64,000 bases of DNA from Vibrio europaeus. Its GTDB lineage: Bacteria; Pseudomonadota; Gammaproteobacteria; Enterobacterales; Vibrionaceae. Both the position numbers and the translations under genes were made by a program. The stretch lies in the NCBI RefSeq assembly GCF_001695575.1, contig NZ_LUAX01000007.1, positions 806,001 through 870,000 of the forward strand, read 5' to 3'. Numbering within the stretch: position 1 is the first letter of the stretch; every line of letters begins with the position of its first letter. The notes beneath the pieces were generated by a model, which was not told where the DNA came from, did no database searches, and was given only the letters and a program-made list of their open reading frames with translations. Positions 34,576 through 43,346 of the stretch are shown one piece after another.

Positions 34576-37026
34576 ATGAACAAAGCAACGTTAGCACTAC
34601 TTATTTCTGGCTTAATGGCGGGGCAAACAGCGATGGCAATGGCTCCTAATACTGATCTTAATCTTATGCCTTACCCTCAGGAAGTCGAACTGGGGAAAGG
34701 GCAAGTTGCGCTCGACAAAGATTTTAGTATCTATGTAAAAGGTTATGACTCTGAGCGTGTGCAATTCAATGTAAAACGCACGATGGAAAGGCTTTATCGT
34801 CAAACCGGTTTACCTATGCTTCATTGGCAAGCCGAGTCCGAGAAAGACGCAACCTTGGTGATTGATATTAGCAAGGCACCAAAAAGCCAAGTACAAGGCA
34901 TCGAGAGTGATGAGTCTTACCAATTGGATGCAAAGCATGGTCAAATTGTTATCCGCTCTGAGCGTCCATATGGTGCGCTACATGGCTTAGAAACCTTCCT
35001 CCAGCTAGTGACAACGGATGCTAAAGGTTATCACGTGCCAGAAGTGTCGATTGAAGATGAGCCACGCTTTAAATGGCGTGGTGTTTCATACGATACGTCA
35101 CGTCACTTTATCGAGTTCGATGTGATCTTACGTCAGCTTGATGCGATGGCATCGGCGAAGATGAATGTCTTCCATTGGCATATTTGGGATGACCAAGCGA
35201 TTCGTATTCAGCTCGATAACTACACTAAGCTCTGGTCTGAAACGGCAGACGGTGACTACTACACCAAAGACGAGATTCGTTATGTGGTGAACTACGCGCG
35301 TAATCTTGGTATTCGTGTTATTCCTGAAATCTCTTTACCAGGGCATGCTTCAGCGGTTGCTCATGCTTATCCAGAATTGATGTCTGGTGTCGGCGAGCAA
35401 GCTTACCCTCAGCAGCGTGGTTGGGGTGTGTTTGAGCCGCTGATGGACCCAACCAACCCTGAACTGTACACCATGCTTGAAAGTGTCTTTGATGAGGTGG
35501 TGGAGCTGTTCCCTGATGAGTACTTCCATATTGGCGGTGACGAACCGAACTACAAACAGTGGAAAGAAAACCCGAACATTCAGAAGTTTATTGCTGACAA
35601 TAACCTAGATGGTGAACGTGGCCTGCAATCTTATCTCAACACGAAAGTGGAAAAGATGCTTGAGCAGCGTGGTAAGAAAATGTCTGGTTGGGATGAGATC
35701 TGGCATAAAGACTTGCCGACTTCAATTGTTATCCAAAGTTGGCGTGGACACGACAGTATTGGTCGTGCCGCTAAAGAAGGGTATCAAGGGGTGCTTTCAA
35801 CGGGCTATTACCTAGACCAGCCGCAGCCAACTAGCTACCACTACCGCAATGATCCAATGCCAACAGGCATTACTGTCGACGATAAACTGCATAGTGGTGA
35901 GCGATTCGCAACCTACGACTGGGTTAAACCGCGCAATAAGGGTGGCCCACGTAAAGGTAATCTGACCATCATCGAAGCAAAAGATGGTACGTACCGCGCG
36001 TTTACTGATTACAATGGTAAGTCTCGCCAAGAAGTACACATTCTTGAATATGTGCCGGGCAAGGTGTTCCGCGGTCATTTCGATAACTTTATGTCCTACA
36101 CCGAGTTCAACTATGAGTTTGCTGGTGGCAAGCTTAAGCCAAGTAGCTATCAGCTTATCGGTAACGTTCGCTGGCCTGCGACAGGTGAGCTAGTGGCAGG
36201 AAGTTCAATCAAGGGTTCTGTCATTCCTCAGCCAAACGGTGGTTACCCCGCTGAGCTGACCAAAGAGGAACAGAAACTCATCTTGGGTGGTGAAATCACC
36301 ATTTGGGGTGAAAATCTTGATTCAATGACCATCGAGCAACGTTTGTGGCCGCGTAGCTACGCGATTGCTGAGCGTTTGTGGTCTAGCCAAGAGCTTACTG
36401 ATGAACGCAGCATGTATCGTCGTATGAATGCGATGGATACGTGGTCTGAAGTCTCTGTTGGCTTACGTCATCACGCAGACGCCAACATGATGCTCAAGCG
36501 CCTAGCAAATGGTGCGGATGTGATGCCTTTGCAAACACTGGCTAAGTACATTGAACCTGCGCAGTATTACGCGCGTCACTGGGAGAAGTGGATATCAACG
36601 CCGAACAAAGGCGATCTTTACAACCAATATGAACGCTTAAATCGCTTTGCTGATGCCCTGCCAGTAGAAAGCTTGGCGGTATATCAGATGAATGATTTGG
36701 TTGAGGCGTTTGCTAACGGTGATAAAGCCGCTCTGGATACATTACAAGGCCATTATCAAGCGGTGAAGTTTGCAGCCACTCAGGCTAAGCCAATCTTTGC
36801 AGCGAATGTCGCGTCAGTTGATACGGTTGCAGTGGCAGAGGCAAGTGTGCGAGTAGCAGACTTAGCCTTAACGTTAATTGAAACGGCTAAGCAAGGTCAC
36901 CAAGTTCGCGCAGCGGATGCGGCAGAGTATCAAGCATTGATTGTTCAAAATGCCATCATCATTGATGAAACGATTGTCGCGATTGTTAAACCAACTGAGA
37001 GCTTACTTAAAACTCTGAGTAAATAA
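34576..37026 (+). CDS. Exported GH20 beta-N-acetylhexosaminidase with barrel insertion
   Basis: A protein of 816 residues. MNKATLALLISGLMAGQTAMA is cut here as a 21-residue Sec signal, described as residues 1-21, with an AMA-type cleavage site. A GH20 domain 2 lies at about 30-150, then the TIM barrel (FKWRGVSYDTSRHF onward) with the catalytic pair Asp-322 and Glu-323 in HIGGDEPNYKQW. Between LSTGYYLD (about 408) and LGGEITIWGEN (about 570) the chain is some 120-130 residues longer than usual. It removes non-reducing beta-linked GlcNAc in the periplasm and, here, would leave GlcNAc1A. The ATG at 34576 has GGGAT upstream and starts the signal. Confidence 0.9.
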   Translation: MNKATLALLISGLMAGQTAMAMAPNTDLNLMPYPQEVELGKGQVALDKDFSIYVKGYDSERVQFNVKRTMERLYRQTGLPMLHWQAESEKDATLVIDISKAPKSQVQGIESDESYQLDAKHGQIVIRSERPYGALHGLETFLQLVTTDAKGYHVPEVSIEDEPRFKWRGVSYDTSRHFIEFDVILRQLDAMASAKMNVFHWHIWDDQAIRIQLDNYTKLWSETADGDYYTKDEIRYVVNYARNLGIRVIPEISLPGHASAVAHAYPELMSGVGEQAYPQQRGWGVFEPLMDPTNPELYTMLESVFDEVVELFPDEYFHIGGDEPNYKQWKENPNIQKFIADNNLDGERGLQSYLNTKVEKMLEQRGKKMSGWDEIWHKDLPTSIVIQSWRGHDSIGRAAKEGYQGVLSTGYYLDQPQPTSYHYRNDPMPTGITVDDKLHSGERFATYDWVKPRNKGGPRKGNLTIIEAKDGTYRAFTDYNGKSRQEVHILEYVPGKVFRGHFDNFMSYTEFNYEFAGGKLKPSSYQLIGNVRWPATGELVAGSSIKGSVIPQPNGGYPAELTKEEQKLILGGEITIWGENLDSMTIEQRLWPRSYAIAERLWSSQELTDERSMYRRMNAMDTWSEVSVGLRHHADANMMLKRLANGADVMPLQTLAKYIEPAQYYARHWEKWISTPNKGDLYNQYERLNRFADALPVESLAVYQMNDLVEAFANGDKAALDTLQGHYQAVKFAATQAKPIFAANVASVDTVAVAEASVRVADLALTLIETAKQGHQVRAADAAEYQALIVQNAIIIDETIVAIVKPTESLLKTLSK

Positions 37027-37040
37027 TGGTTAAACTATTT

Positions 37041-37062
37041 GTCGCTAGCGCACGCTAGCGGC
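37041..37062 (+). terminator. Hairpin after the GH20 gene
   Basis: GTCGCTAGCG and CGCTAGCGGC pair over ten positions (one G-T pair) around a two-base loop, then a short gap and TTTTT. It may act as a partial terminator before the lactonase gene, or as a message-stabilising structure. Confidence 0.65.
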
Positions 37063-37090
37063 AAACTCCTTTTTATTTGGAAGTATTACA

Positions 37091-38122
37091 ATGCAAGTAA
37101 GCGGTCACTTACGGTTTTTCATTGGAACCTACACGGATTCCCCGAGTCAGAGCCAAGGCATTGCTCAGGTCAGCTTAAACCCACAGACTGGTGAACTGAC
37201 TCGCCTCGACGATTTCTACCCTCTACGTAATCCTTCTTACCTCAAACAGACCAGCCAAGCCCTATATAGTTTTTCAGAAGTTGCTCAGCAAGACGGTGCA
37301 CAACTTGTCTGTATGCAAGGGGGCATCAATCACGCGCTGCCCATTTTAGGCGACTACCCTTGTCACTTAGACGTTTGTGAGAATAACCAATATCTTGCCG
37401 TTGCCAACTACGGCTCTGGTGATGTTAACGTGTTTTCTCTTGGCGATGATGGTGTACCAAGAGAGCTCGTGACGACGCTATTTGAAGAGGGTAAAGGCCC
37501 CAACCTTGATAGACAAGCGTCCCCACATGCCCACCAAGTCGTGTTTCAGCGTACGGAAAAAGCGTTGGTAAGCGTGGATTTAGGCAGCGATGCCATTCGC
37601 TTCTATCACATTGAACAAAAACAGTTTTGCTTGCAGCAAACGCTAGCTATGACACCTGGCTCTGGACCTCGCCATTTGGTGTTCAATCGCGCTGAAGATA
37701 AAGCTTATGTTGTGTGTGAGTTAAGTGAAACCCTGGTTGTGCTGACCAAGACAGACGCTGGCTGGCAAGTGTCACAGCAGTCAGACTTAATCCCAAATGG
37801 GGAGAAAGGAGAAGCGGCGTCCGCGATTAAGTTGTCGCGAGACGAGAGGTTTATTTATGTGTCATGTCGACAGCAGAACGTGTTGAGCTGCTTTGATGTT
37901 TCGCAACCTGCAGCGCAATGGCTTGGCTTAACCGATTGTGGCGGTGGTTTTCCACGTGATTTTGCTATTAGCGATTGTGGCGAGTGGGTAGTCGTCGCCA
38001 ATCAGCATTCCAACAACCTTACTAGCTTTCGTCGTGACTTGAAGACGGGAGCCTTAGTCGCAACAGCCTACCAGTGCCAAATAGGCGCACCTGTCTGCGT
38101 AATTGAACAAATTAACGATTGA
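37091..38122 (+). CDS. Beta-propeller lactonase (YbhE/6-phosphogluconolactonase-like)
   Basis: A protein of 343 residues, with no signal peptide, made of repeated seven-blade propeller segments (for example LDVCENNQYLAVANYGSGDVNVF, cited here as the region around residues 95-117, and the later PRHLVFNRAEDKAYVVCE region near 195). HAHQV and related His positions match the PF10282 lactonase family. Such enzymes open sugar lactones. LPMO action at C1 produces a lactone that hydrolyses to an aldonic acid, so it may act on a GlcNAc-lactone here. Substrate is inference. Confidence 0.8.
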   Translation: MQVSGHLRFFIGTYTDSPSQSQGIAQVSLNPQTGELTRLDDFYPLRNPSYLKQTSQALYSFSEVAQQDGAQLVCMQGGINHALPILGDYPCHLDVCENNQYLAVANYGSGDVNVFSLGDDGVPRELVTTLFEEGKGPNLDRQASPHAHQVVFQRTEKALVSVDLGSDAIRFYHIEQKQFCLQQTLAMTPGSGPRHLVFNRAEDKAYVVCELSETLVVLTKTDAGWQVSQQSDLIPNGEKGEAASAIKLSRDERFIYVSCRQQNVLSCFDVSQPAAQWLGLTDCGGGFPRDFAISDCGEWVVVANQHSNNLTSFRRDLKTGALVATAYQCQIGAPVCVIEQIND

Positions 38123-38129
38123 GAACAGT

Positions 38130-38492
38130 ATGAAAATTCACCGTATTAACCCTACAAAACGTTGGTCAGATGTAACGGTATTTAATGGTATTGCTCACTT
38201 TGTCGAAGTGGCTGAAACGGATACCTCCGCAGACATTAAGGGGCAAGTACAGCAGATTTTTGATCAAGCTGAGCAGATGCTAGCAAGCGTCGATAGCGAT
38301 AAAACGCGTATTTTGTCGGTCACTATCTACGTGACTGACTTTGCTAACTTCGATTCTTTGAATGAAGTGTGGGATAACTGGTTTGCGGAAGGCACAGCAC
38401 CAAGTCGCGCTTGCGTTAAAGTCGAACTCGCAGATCCTAACCTATTGGTTGAAATGGCATTTGTCGCGGCTGCGGGTGAAAAGTATCAGTAG
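38130..38492 (+). CDS. Rid-family protein (second copy in the cluster)
   Basis: A protein of 120 residues of the YjgH/RutC-like Rid group. An Arg at the catalytic position (Arg-93) appears in APSRACVKVEL. It is clearly different from the RidA at 30718 (little sequence in common beyond the family pattern), so it may act on a different imine or have a regulatory role. The ATG at 38130, with GAGAACA upstream, follows the lactonase stop by seven bases; the open frame extends upstream inside that gene but without a signal. Confidence 0.82.
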   Translation: MKIHRINPTKRWSDVTVFNGIAHFVEVAETDTSADIKGQVQQIFDQAEQMLASVDSDKTRILSVTIYVTDFANFDSLNEVWDNWFAEGTAPSRACVKVELADPNLLVEMAFVAAAGEKYQ

Positions 38493-38513
38493 TATTTGCT
38501 GAGCAGAAACGTA

Positions 38514-38540
38514 AAAGGTAGCGAAATCGCTACCTTTTTT
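38514..38540. terminator. Terminator at the end of the chitin-oxidation cluster
   Basis: AAAAGGTAGCG and CGCTACCTTTT form an 11-pair stem with a four-base loop and a T run. It serves the Rid gene on the plus strand and possibly the small minus-strand gene. Confidence 0.9.
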
Positions 38541-38561
38541 GATCGTGTACTTGCTGCGTGA

Positions 38562-38714
38562 TTACGCTTTTTGCAGATCGCGAGCTGGGTAAGTCAGTGT
38601 CATACCATCTACCGTTACTCGAACGTAGAAGCCGCCGCTGCTTAGACCAACAACCACCATCTTACCGAAATCAACGCCTTTTGTTGCGACAACAACATCA
38701 TCAATTGCAAACAT
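38562..38714 (-). CDS. Small hypothetical protein of 50 residues
   Basis: ATG at 38714 and TAA at 38562-38564 give MFAIDDVVVATKGVDFGKM, then a GLSSGGFYVRVTVDG stretch and an end at QKA. AAGGTG lies six bases upstream of the ATG, and a terminator lies just beyond the stop. The protein is beta-rich, cytoplasmic and resembles short Tudor/SH3-like folds in feel only. I do not recognise a family. The ribosome binding site, the balanced codon use and the terminator support a real gene. Confidence 0.65.
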   Translation of the reverse strand: MFAIDDVVVATKGVDFGKMVVVGLSSGGFYVRVTVDGMTLTYPARDLQKA

Positions 38715-38856
38715 GGAAACACCTTGAAGTTAATGGATAGAATTAATCTCTCGGCGCGGATTTAAACAGCAATTGCTCCTGACAACTAATCAGGTTTTTT
38801 GTCGTCACAATAAAACAAATTTTCCATCGGGTAGGCTAACCCCTCCATTAATAATT

Positions 38857-40449
38857 CTAATTTAAGTTGTTGTTTTTAAACGTTTCAACATAAGCTTTGT
38901 CTTCACCCATTATATGTTGGCGTAGCCAGTTTTTCAGAAAATCCATCAGTTCATCACCAATGTCTTCCTCTCTTTCTACGCGACTTTGAAATTCTAAGAC
39001 CTGCTTAACTAAGTGTTGGTGTTTCGCGATATGGTCTTGGGTTTGTGCATACTCGATTTGTTCGAACAAAATTTCTTCATAGGCAAAGTGGTTAGCCGTG
39101 TAGTCAATCAAACCCTGAACCACTCGCTTGATCGAAGACAGGCCATAATTGTGTTTAAGCAGGTAATAGAGCTCGTTTATGAGATGAAGTAGGGCGCGAT
39201 GTTGGCGATTAATCTCGTCTAAACCAATGTCGAGTTGGGTGTTCCATTCCATCAGTTTTTCTCGCTTAGCTTCATCGGCTTCTATTTGATTTGCGTCGGT
39301 AGCAAAGCGATGAAGTAAGGAGTCGATCTCCCCAGACAAGTTACGCACCGTAATACTGGCTATCAAGGTTTCCTGAGTCGATCGAACGTTGTTATCGGAC
39401 TCCGAAGCAATAAGCGCTAGGCTATCTTGCAAGCTTTGAGTTTGACCTAGTTGCTGCTCTGATGATTGAGCAATATGTTGGCCGTAAGTACGTACTTCAT
39501 CGATTTGTAGATTAAGCTCTTTGAATGTGTGCTCTGCCGTAGAGGCGATCTCCAATGAGCGTTGCATGCTGGATTTGTTTTCTTGCATGGTTTCCAACAC
39601 GTCATCAGTTTTGGCTTGAAGATTGGTTATCTTATTGCGAATCTCTTCTGTTGCTTCTTGAGTTCTTTTTGACAAAGAACGGACTTCATCGGCGACGACG
39701 GCAAACCCGCGGCCTTGTTCACCTGCTCGGGCGCTCTCTATCGCTGCATTAAGCGCAAGTAAGTTAGTTTGTTCTGCGATTCCGCTAATGGTCTCCATCA
39801 CTTGGCTAATTTGCGCGGTTTCGTCCATTAGTGACTGAAAATGTTCATTTGAATTATCAATATGCTGATTGGCGTTATCGAGCGCTTCTTCCAATGCGAC
39901 CATGTCCTGAGAGCCTTGGTCTGCTTTAGATTTGGCTTGATTAGCCAATGTAGCGGTTGATTCACAGTAGCTAGAAACGTTCTGCGTGATTTCAGAGAGC
40001 TGGCTGATGATTTCTTTGGCTTTATCGACATCTTGTTTTTGCCCGAGCGCCCCCGTTTTGGAAATGCTCGAATCTTCTTGGACGGTAGCTGCCACTTCGA
40101 CTAAACGAGCCGTTGATTTGCGAAGTGCGTGTACAGTTCGAGATATGTCTTCACCTATTCGGTTGAAGGTGCGTAATAACGGTGTATTGAGGGTATCTCT
40201 AGTATCAATCCTTACCGTAAGGTCGCCTTCTGAAAGATGGACAGCGGCTTGCTTAAGTTGGGCTAATAAACCCGCCATAGAAGTAATCGTAGAAACAACC
40301 ACCAAGTGATACAGCAGCAAGAGTGCGAGCCACAACCATGATTGTTCAATAACGAGCTCAACAGCAATGGGAAGAATAAGCAAGGTTAGCAGCATTGACC
40401 ACTGCATCGATGAGAGTCTATTTAAGCTAGAAAATAATGATCTGAACAT
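38857..40449 (-). CDS. Methyl-accepting chemotaxis protein fused to a C-terminal hemerythrin domain
   Basis: A protein of 530 residues. Two membrane segments near the N-terminus (about 16-35 and 38-65) have almost no periplasmic loop, followed by a HAMP-like linker. The MCP signalling core is around residues 215-260 (IAEQTNLLALNAAIESARAG and the VVADEVRSLSKRT hairpin). From about residue 392 a bacteriohemerythrin domain follows, with the iron ligands in HRALLHLINE, HFAYEE, HIAKHQH and HIMGED. The diiron site would bind oxygen (or NO) in the cytoplasm and feed into chemotaxis. It is a single gene without a local CheA. Confidence 0.92.
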   Translation of the reverse strand: MFRSLFSSLNRLSSMQWSMLLTLLILPIAVELVIEQSWLWLALLLLYHLVVVSTITSMAGLLAQLKQAAVHLSEGDLTVRIDTRDTLNTPLLRTFNRIGEDISRTVHALRKSTARLVEVAATVQEDSSISKTGALGQKQDVDKAKEIISQLSEITQNVSSYCESTATLANQAKSKADQGSQDMVALEEALDNANQHIDNSNEHFQSLMDETAQISQVMETISGIAEQTNLLALNAAIESARAGEQGRGFAVVADEVRSLSKRTQEATEEIRNKITNLQAKTDDVLETMQENKSSMQRSLEIASTAEHTFKELNLQIDEVRTYGQHIAQSSEQQLGQTQSLQDSLALIASESDNNVRSTQETLIASITVRNLSGEIDSLLHRFATDANQIEADEAKREKLMEWNTQLDIGLDEINRQHRALLHLINELYYLLKHNYGLSSIKRVVQGLIDYTANHFAYEEILFEQIEYAQTQDHIAKHQHLVKQVLEFQSRVEREEDIGDELMDFLKNWLRQHIMGEDKAYVETFKNNNLN

Positions 40450-40606
40450 ACGCCAACTCCTTGGCCGGAAATCTGTTGCTCACTTCATTAAATTTAGGCG
40501 ATAGATACGGAATGACCCACCGAAATCAGACATTAAATTGATTAAAATTAAGTCTAGTTGGTGTGTTCTTGAAGGGGGCTACCTATTGCGGTTGGCGAAG
40601 GACATT

Positions 40607-41617
40607 TCACGGAAATGGAAGACGCATTCGGATCAGGCTTCCTTCGGATACAGGTACAGACTCAATCGTCCCTTTATGTGCTCGGATAATACCGGCAGCG
40701 ACTCCCATTCCTAGGCCAGTGCCCAATAGTCGTGGTTCATGCTTAGTAAAGAAAGCTTCGAATACGCGTTGCGCGGTTTCTTGTTCAATGCCCGTCCCAA
40801 AGTCACGAATATCAATCAATAAGCTGCCTTTCTCTAGGTAGCAATTGAGTTTGACCGGTAGGGTGTTTGGAGTATAGCGAAGAGCATTGTCCAAAATATT
40901 GAATATAGCTTGTTCGATAAGACTTTTACTTAAGAGTAGTGGTGTCGCGCAATCTTGAATATTGATATCAATGCGTTGGTGCTGACTTGTAAACCTTTCG
41001 GCAGTTTGGTGGATGATTGGAGCAATCAAGGAAGATTCCAAACACAAGTTTAACGTTCCATGCTGAAGTTTAGTGGCGTGCAAAAGATTATCAATGTATT
41101 GACTTAGACGTAGGCTATCGGAAGTTGCGCAGTCTACTAGCTCTATTTGCTCTTTCTCAGTGAGTTTAGGCATGTATTCTTTTAGGGAGCTGAGCGTACC
41201 AATAATAGTCGTTAATGGCGTTTTTAAGTCATGTGAAACGGAAAGCAACAGACTATTTCTGAGGTACGTTTGATTAAGCTTCTCTTGCTGTCTTCGGTAA
41301 TAGTTGGTGAGGCGAATGATAATAAACGCAATGATAATAAAGGTAACAAGATCAACGACATCTTCAGTATGGGACATTTGGAATGTATATACTGGTTCTG
41401 TGAATAGAAAGTTGAAACTTACAGCCTCCATCACCGCGATGGAATAGGTATATAGAACGCGGCAATTAAGTGCTACGAAGACGACAGATAGCTGCAAGAT
41501 CAATAAAGCTGGCACAGAAGTAGAGAAAAACTGATGGCTTGTCCATGATGTGGCTAACGCGATGATTAATACGATTAACGTGAACAATACGGATGAAATA
41601 CGATTGATTTTCTGCAT
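40607..41617 (-). CDS. KdpD-like sensor histidine kinase lacking the N-terminal KdpD/USP domains
   Basis: A protein of 336 residues. Four membrane segments (about 7-105, DUF4118-like) are followed by a coiled linker, the dimerisation domain with His in SVSHDLKTPLTTIIG (about 130) and an ATPase domain with ILDNALRYTP, DFGTGIEQE and LGTGLGMGVA. The membrane and kinase part resembles the C-terminal half of KdpD, but the large cytoplasmic N-terminal KdpD and USP modules are absent. It is divergent from the KdpE-like regulator gene across 241 bases and close to ktrAB, so a role in potassium or osmotic sensing is likely. Confidence 0.87.
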   Translation of the reverse strand: MQKINRISSVLFTLIVLIIALATSWTSHQFFSTSVPALLILQLSVVFVALNCRVLYTYSIAVMEAVSFNFLFTEPVYTFQMSHTEDVVDLVTFIIIAFIIIRLTNYYRRQQEKLNQTYLRNSLLLSVSHDLKTPLTTIIGTLSSLKEYMPKLTEKEQIELVDCATSDSLRLSQYIDNLLHATKLQHGTLNLCLESSLIAPIIHQTAERFTSQHQRIDINIQDCATPLLLSKSLIEQAIFNILDNALRYTPNTLPVKLNCYLEKGSLLIDIRDFGTGIEQETAQRVFEAFFTKHEPRLLGTGLGMGVAAGIIRAHKGTIESVPVSEGSLIRMRLPFP

Positions 41618-41740
41618 AGTCTGGTACAGCTGATTAACTCTATTTAAAGCCTATCAAATGATGGTGGTTTATTCGCGAAAATCCTCCAATTCTTTATTGG
41701 AGTGAGGTCAGCCTGATGACAATGGCGTGTTCCGCATGCG

Positions 41741-41759
41741 TTTTTACGATTTTTTTACG
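41741..41759 (+). promoter_or_regulatory. Direct-repeat box for the OmpR/KdpE-type regulator
   Basis: TTTTTACG occurs at 41741-41748 and again at 41752-41759, exactly 11 bases apart, in the divergent region between the kinase and regulator genes. OmpR/PhoB/KdpE-family proteins bind such tandem repeats one helical turn apart. It sits about 100 bases before the regulator start, suggesting autoregulation. Confidence 0.6.
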
Positions 41760-41858
41760 CGAATCGAGAAAGGGCATTTGGTAGAGTTCTCGTCAACCTA
41801 GTTTGATTTCTGCTCGCTACAATTAAATTGAAACAGTGAGCAATTTAGGAGTGTGATG

Positions 41859-42554
41859 ATGAGTTACAAAGTATTGGTAGTGGATGATGAACCCAATATC
41901 CATACCTTTATTCGCATTTCCTTGACGGCTGAGGGCTTTGAATACATCGGTGCTGAAAATGTAAAGATGGCAAAGCAGCGTCTAGCTACGCAAGAGCCGC
42001 ACGTGATCATTCTCGACTTAGGGCTGCCTGATGGCGAGGGGATGGAGTTGTTAACTAGTTTGCGCCAAACCAGTAAAACTCCAGTACTTATCTTAACTGC
42101 GCGTGATCAGGAAGAAGAAAAGATTCGTTTACTAGAAGCAGGCGCAAATGACTACTTAAGCAAGCCTTTTGGAATTCGAGAGCTGATTGCCCGCATCAAA
42201 GTTCTTGTTCGAGATCTTGTTTGTGAAGTTGTTATGGAAGATACGCTCAGCTTTGGTCAACTGTCTCTAACGAGAAGTACCAATCAGTGTTGGTTGAATG
42301 GTACAGAAGTGATGTTAACTAAAAAAGAATTCGCGTTTCTTGAACAATTGTTGAGTCACCCTGGTCAGCTTGTAAAGCAGGCTGATCTACTCTGTGAGAT
42401 ATGGGGGAAGAGTCATACTTGTGACACTCACTATTTAAGAATTTTGATAAGCCAGCTGCGTAAGAAATTAAATGACACTGCAGATGAGCAGAAAATCATC
42501 AAAACAGAGCCTGGTGTAGGCTACCGTCTAGTATCTCCGTTAGAAGGTACTTAG
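41859..42554 (+). CDS. KdpE-like OmpR-family response regulator
   Basis: A protein of 231 residues. The receiver domain (about 1-115) has the acidic pocket VVDDEPN, the phosphoacceptor Asp in IILDLGLPDGEG, TARD and KPFGIRELIAR. The C-terminal winged helix (about 130-228) ends GVGYRLVSP. I chose the ATG at 41859 because AGGAG ends seven bases before it; an ATG at 41856 and a GTG at 41853 are also in frame. It is followed by ktrA and ktrB on the same strand, so it probably controls potassium uptake with the divergent kinase. Confidence 0.9.
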   Translation: MSYKVLVVDDEPNIHTFIRISLTAEGFEYIGAENVKMAKQRLATQEPHVIILDLGLPDGEGMELLTSLRQTSKTPVLILTARDQEEEKIRLLEAGANDYLSKPFGIRELIARIKVLVRDLVCEVVMEDTLSFGQLSLTRSTNQCWLNGTEVMLTKKEFAFLEQLLSHPGQLVKQADLLCEIWGKSHTCDTHYLRILISQLRKKLNDTADEQKIIKTEPGVGYRLVSPLEGT

Positions 42555-42691
42555 TTTTAATCTTTTTATTCCTCACTAGGGCATTCCTGCCTAATCAATC
42601 AAATTAATGATGATCCTGAATTTATCAGTGAAGCTTGCTTTGCTGATCTTTGGGGTGGCCGCCTATTAGACTAAATGATGAAGGTAACGAC

Positions 42692-43345
42692 ATGGCACAC
42701 TTTACAGTAATTGGGCTAGGACGATTTGGCATAGCCGCAAGTTTAGAGCTCATACACTTAGGGCATTCGGTGACAGGGGTAGATCGAGAGTCGAAAATAG
42801 TGAGTAAGTATGTTGAAGCGCTTACACAAGCTGTGATTTGTGATTGCACCGATGAGAACGCTTTAAGAGAGCTAGATTTGGGTAACAGTGATGCAGTTTT
42901 GGTAGCGATTGGAGAAGACATGCAATCAAGCTTGTTGTGTACGCTAGCGCTTAAGAATCTTGGAGTTCCACAAATTTGGGTCAAAGCAAGTACCAAAGAG
43001 CATCATACAATTGTGTCTAAACTCGGGGTTCAGCGAATTATTCACCCAGAAGAGGAGATGGGTGTTCGTGTTGCACAAGCACTGAATTACCCCATGGTGC
43101 AGAATTATTTATCTATTGGGCACGGGTTATATGTTGTTGAAATCCATATTAAAGATACCCTAAATAATCAACCTCTAACACGAGTCCTTGGTGAGGTTAA
43201 GCGTAAGGTTCGAGCCGTGTTAGTCAAACGTGAAGACGTTGTCATTGTCGATATTGAAGATGAGTTTAGATTGAAGCGGGACGATACTTTATTGCTTACT
43301 GGCACAAGAGATGAGCTAAAGTATTTAGCTCCAAGGTTGGTGTAA
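42692..43345 (+). CDS. ktrA: Potassium uptake regulatory subunit KtrA (RCK/TrkA-N)
   Basis: A cytoplasmic protein of 217 residues. The Rossmann nucleotide motif VIGLGRFGIA lies at residues 5-14 with an Asp after it (VDRES), then a TrkA-C domain after about residue 135. KtrA rings bind ATP/ADP or NAD(H) and gate KtrB. The ATG at 42692 is preferred, since the nucleotide-binding fold begins there and GAAGGTAACG precedes it. The stop is one base before the ktrB start. Confidence 0.92.
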   Translation: MAHFTVIGLGRFGIAASLELIHLGHSVTGVDRESKIVSKYVEALTQAVICDCTDENALRELDLGNSDAVLVAIGEDMQSSLLCTLALKNLGVPQIWVKASTKEHHTIVSKLGVQRIIHPEEEMGVRVAQALNYPMVQNYLSIGHGLYVVEIHIKDTLNNQPLTRVLGEVKRKVRAVLVKREDVVIVDIEDEFRLKRDDTLLLTGTRDELKYLAPRLV

Positions 43346-43346
43346 G

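Noticed and set aside
40607..42554. A KdpFABC potassium ATPase system
   Set aside because: The regulator pair is Kdp-like but no kdpFABC gene lies nearby, and the transporter genes are ktrA and ktrB.
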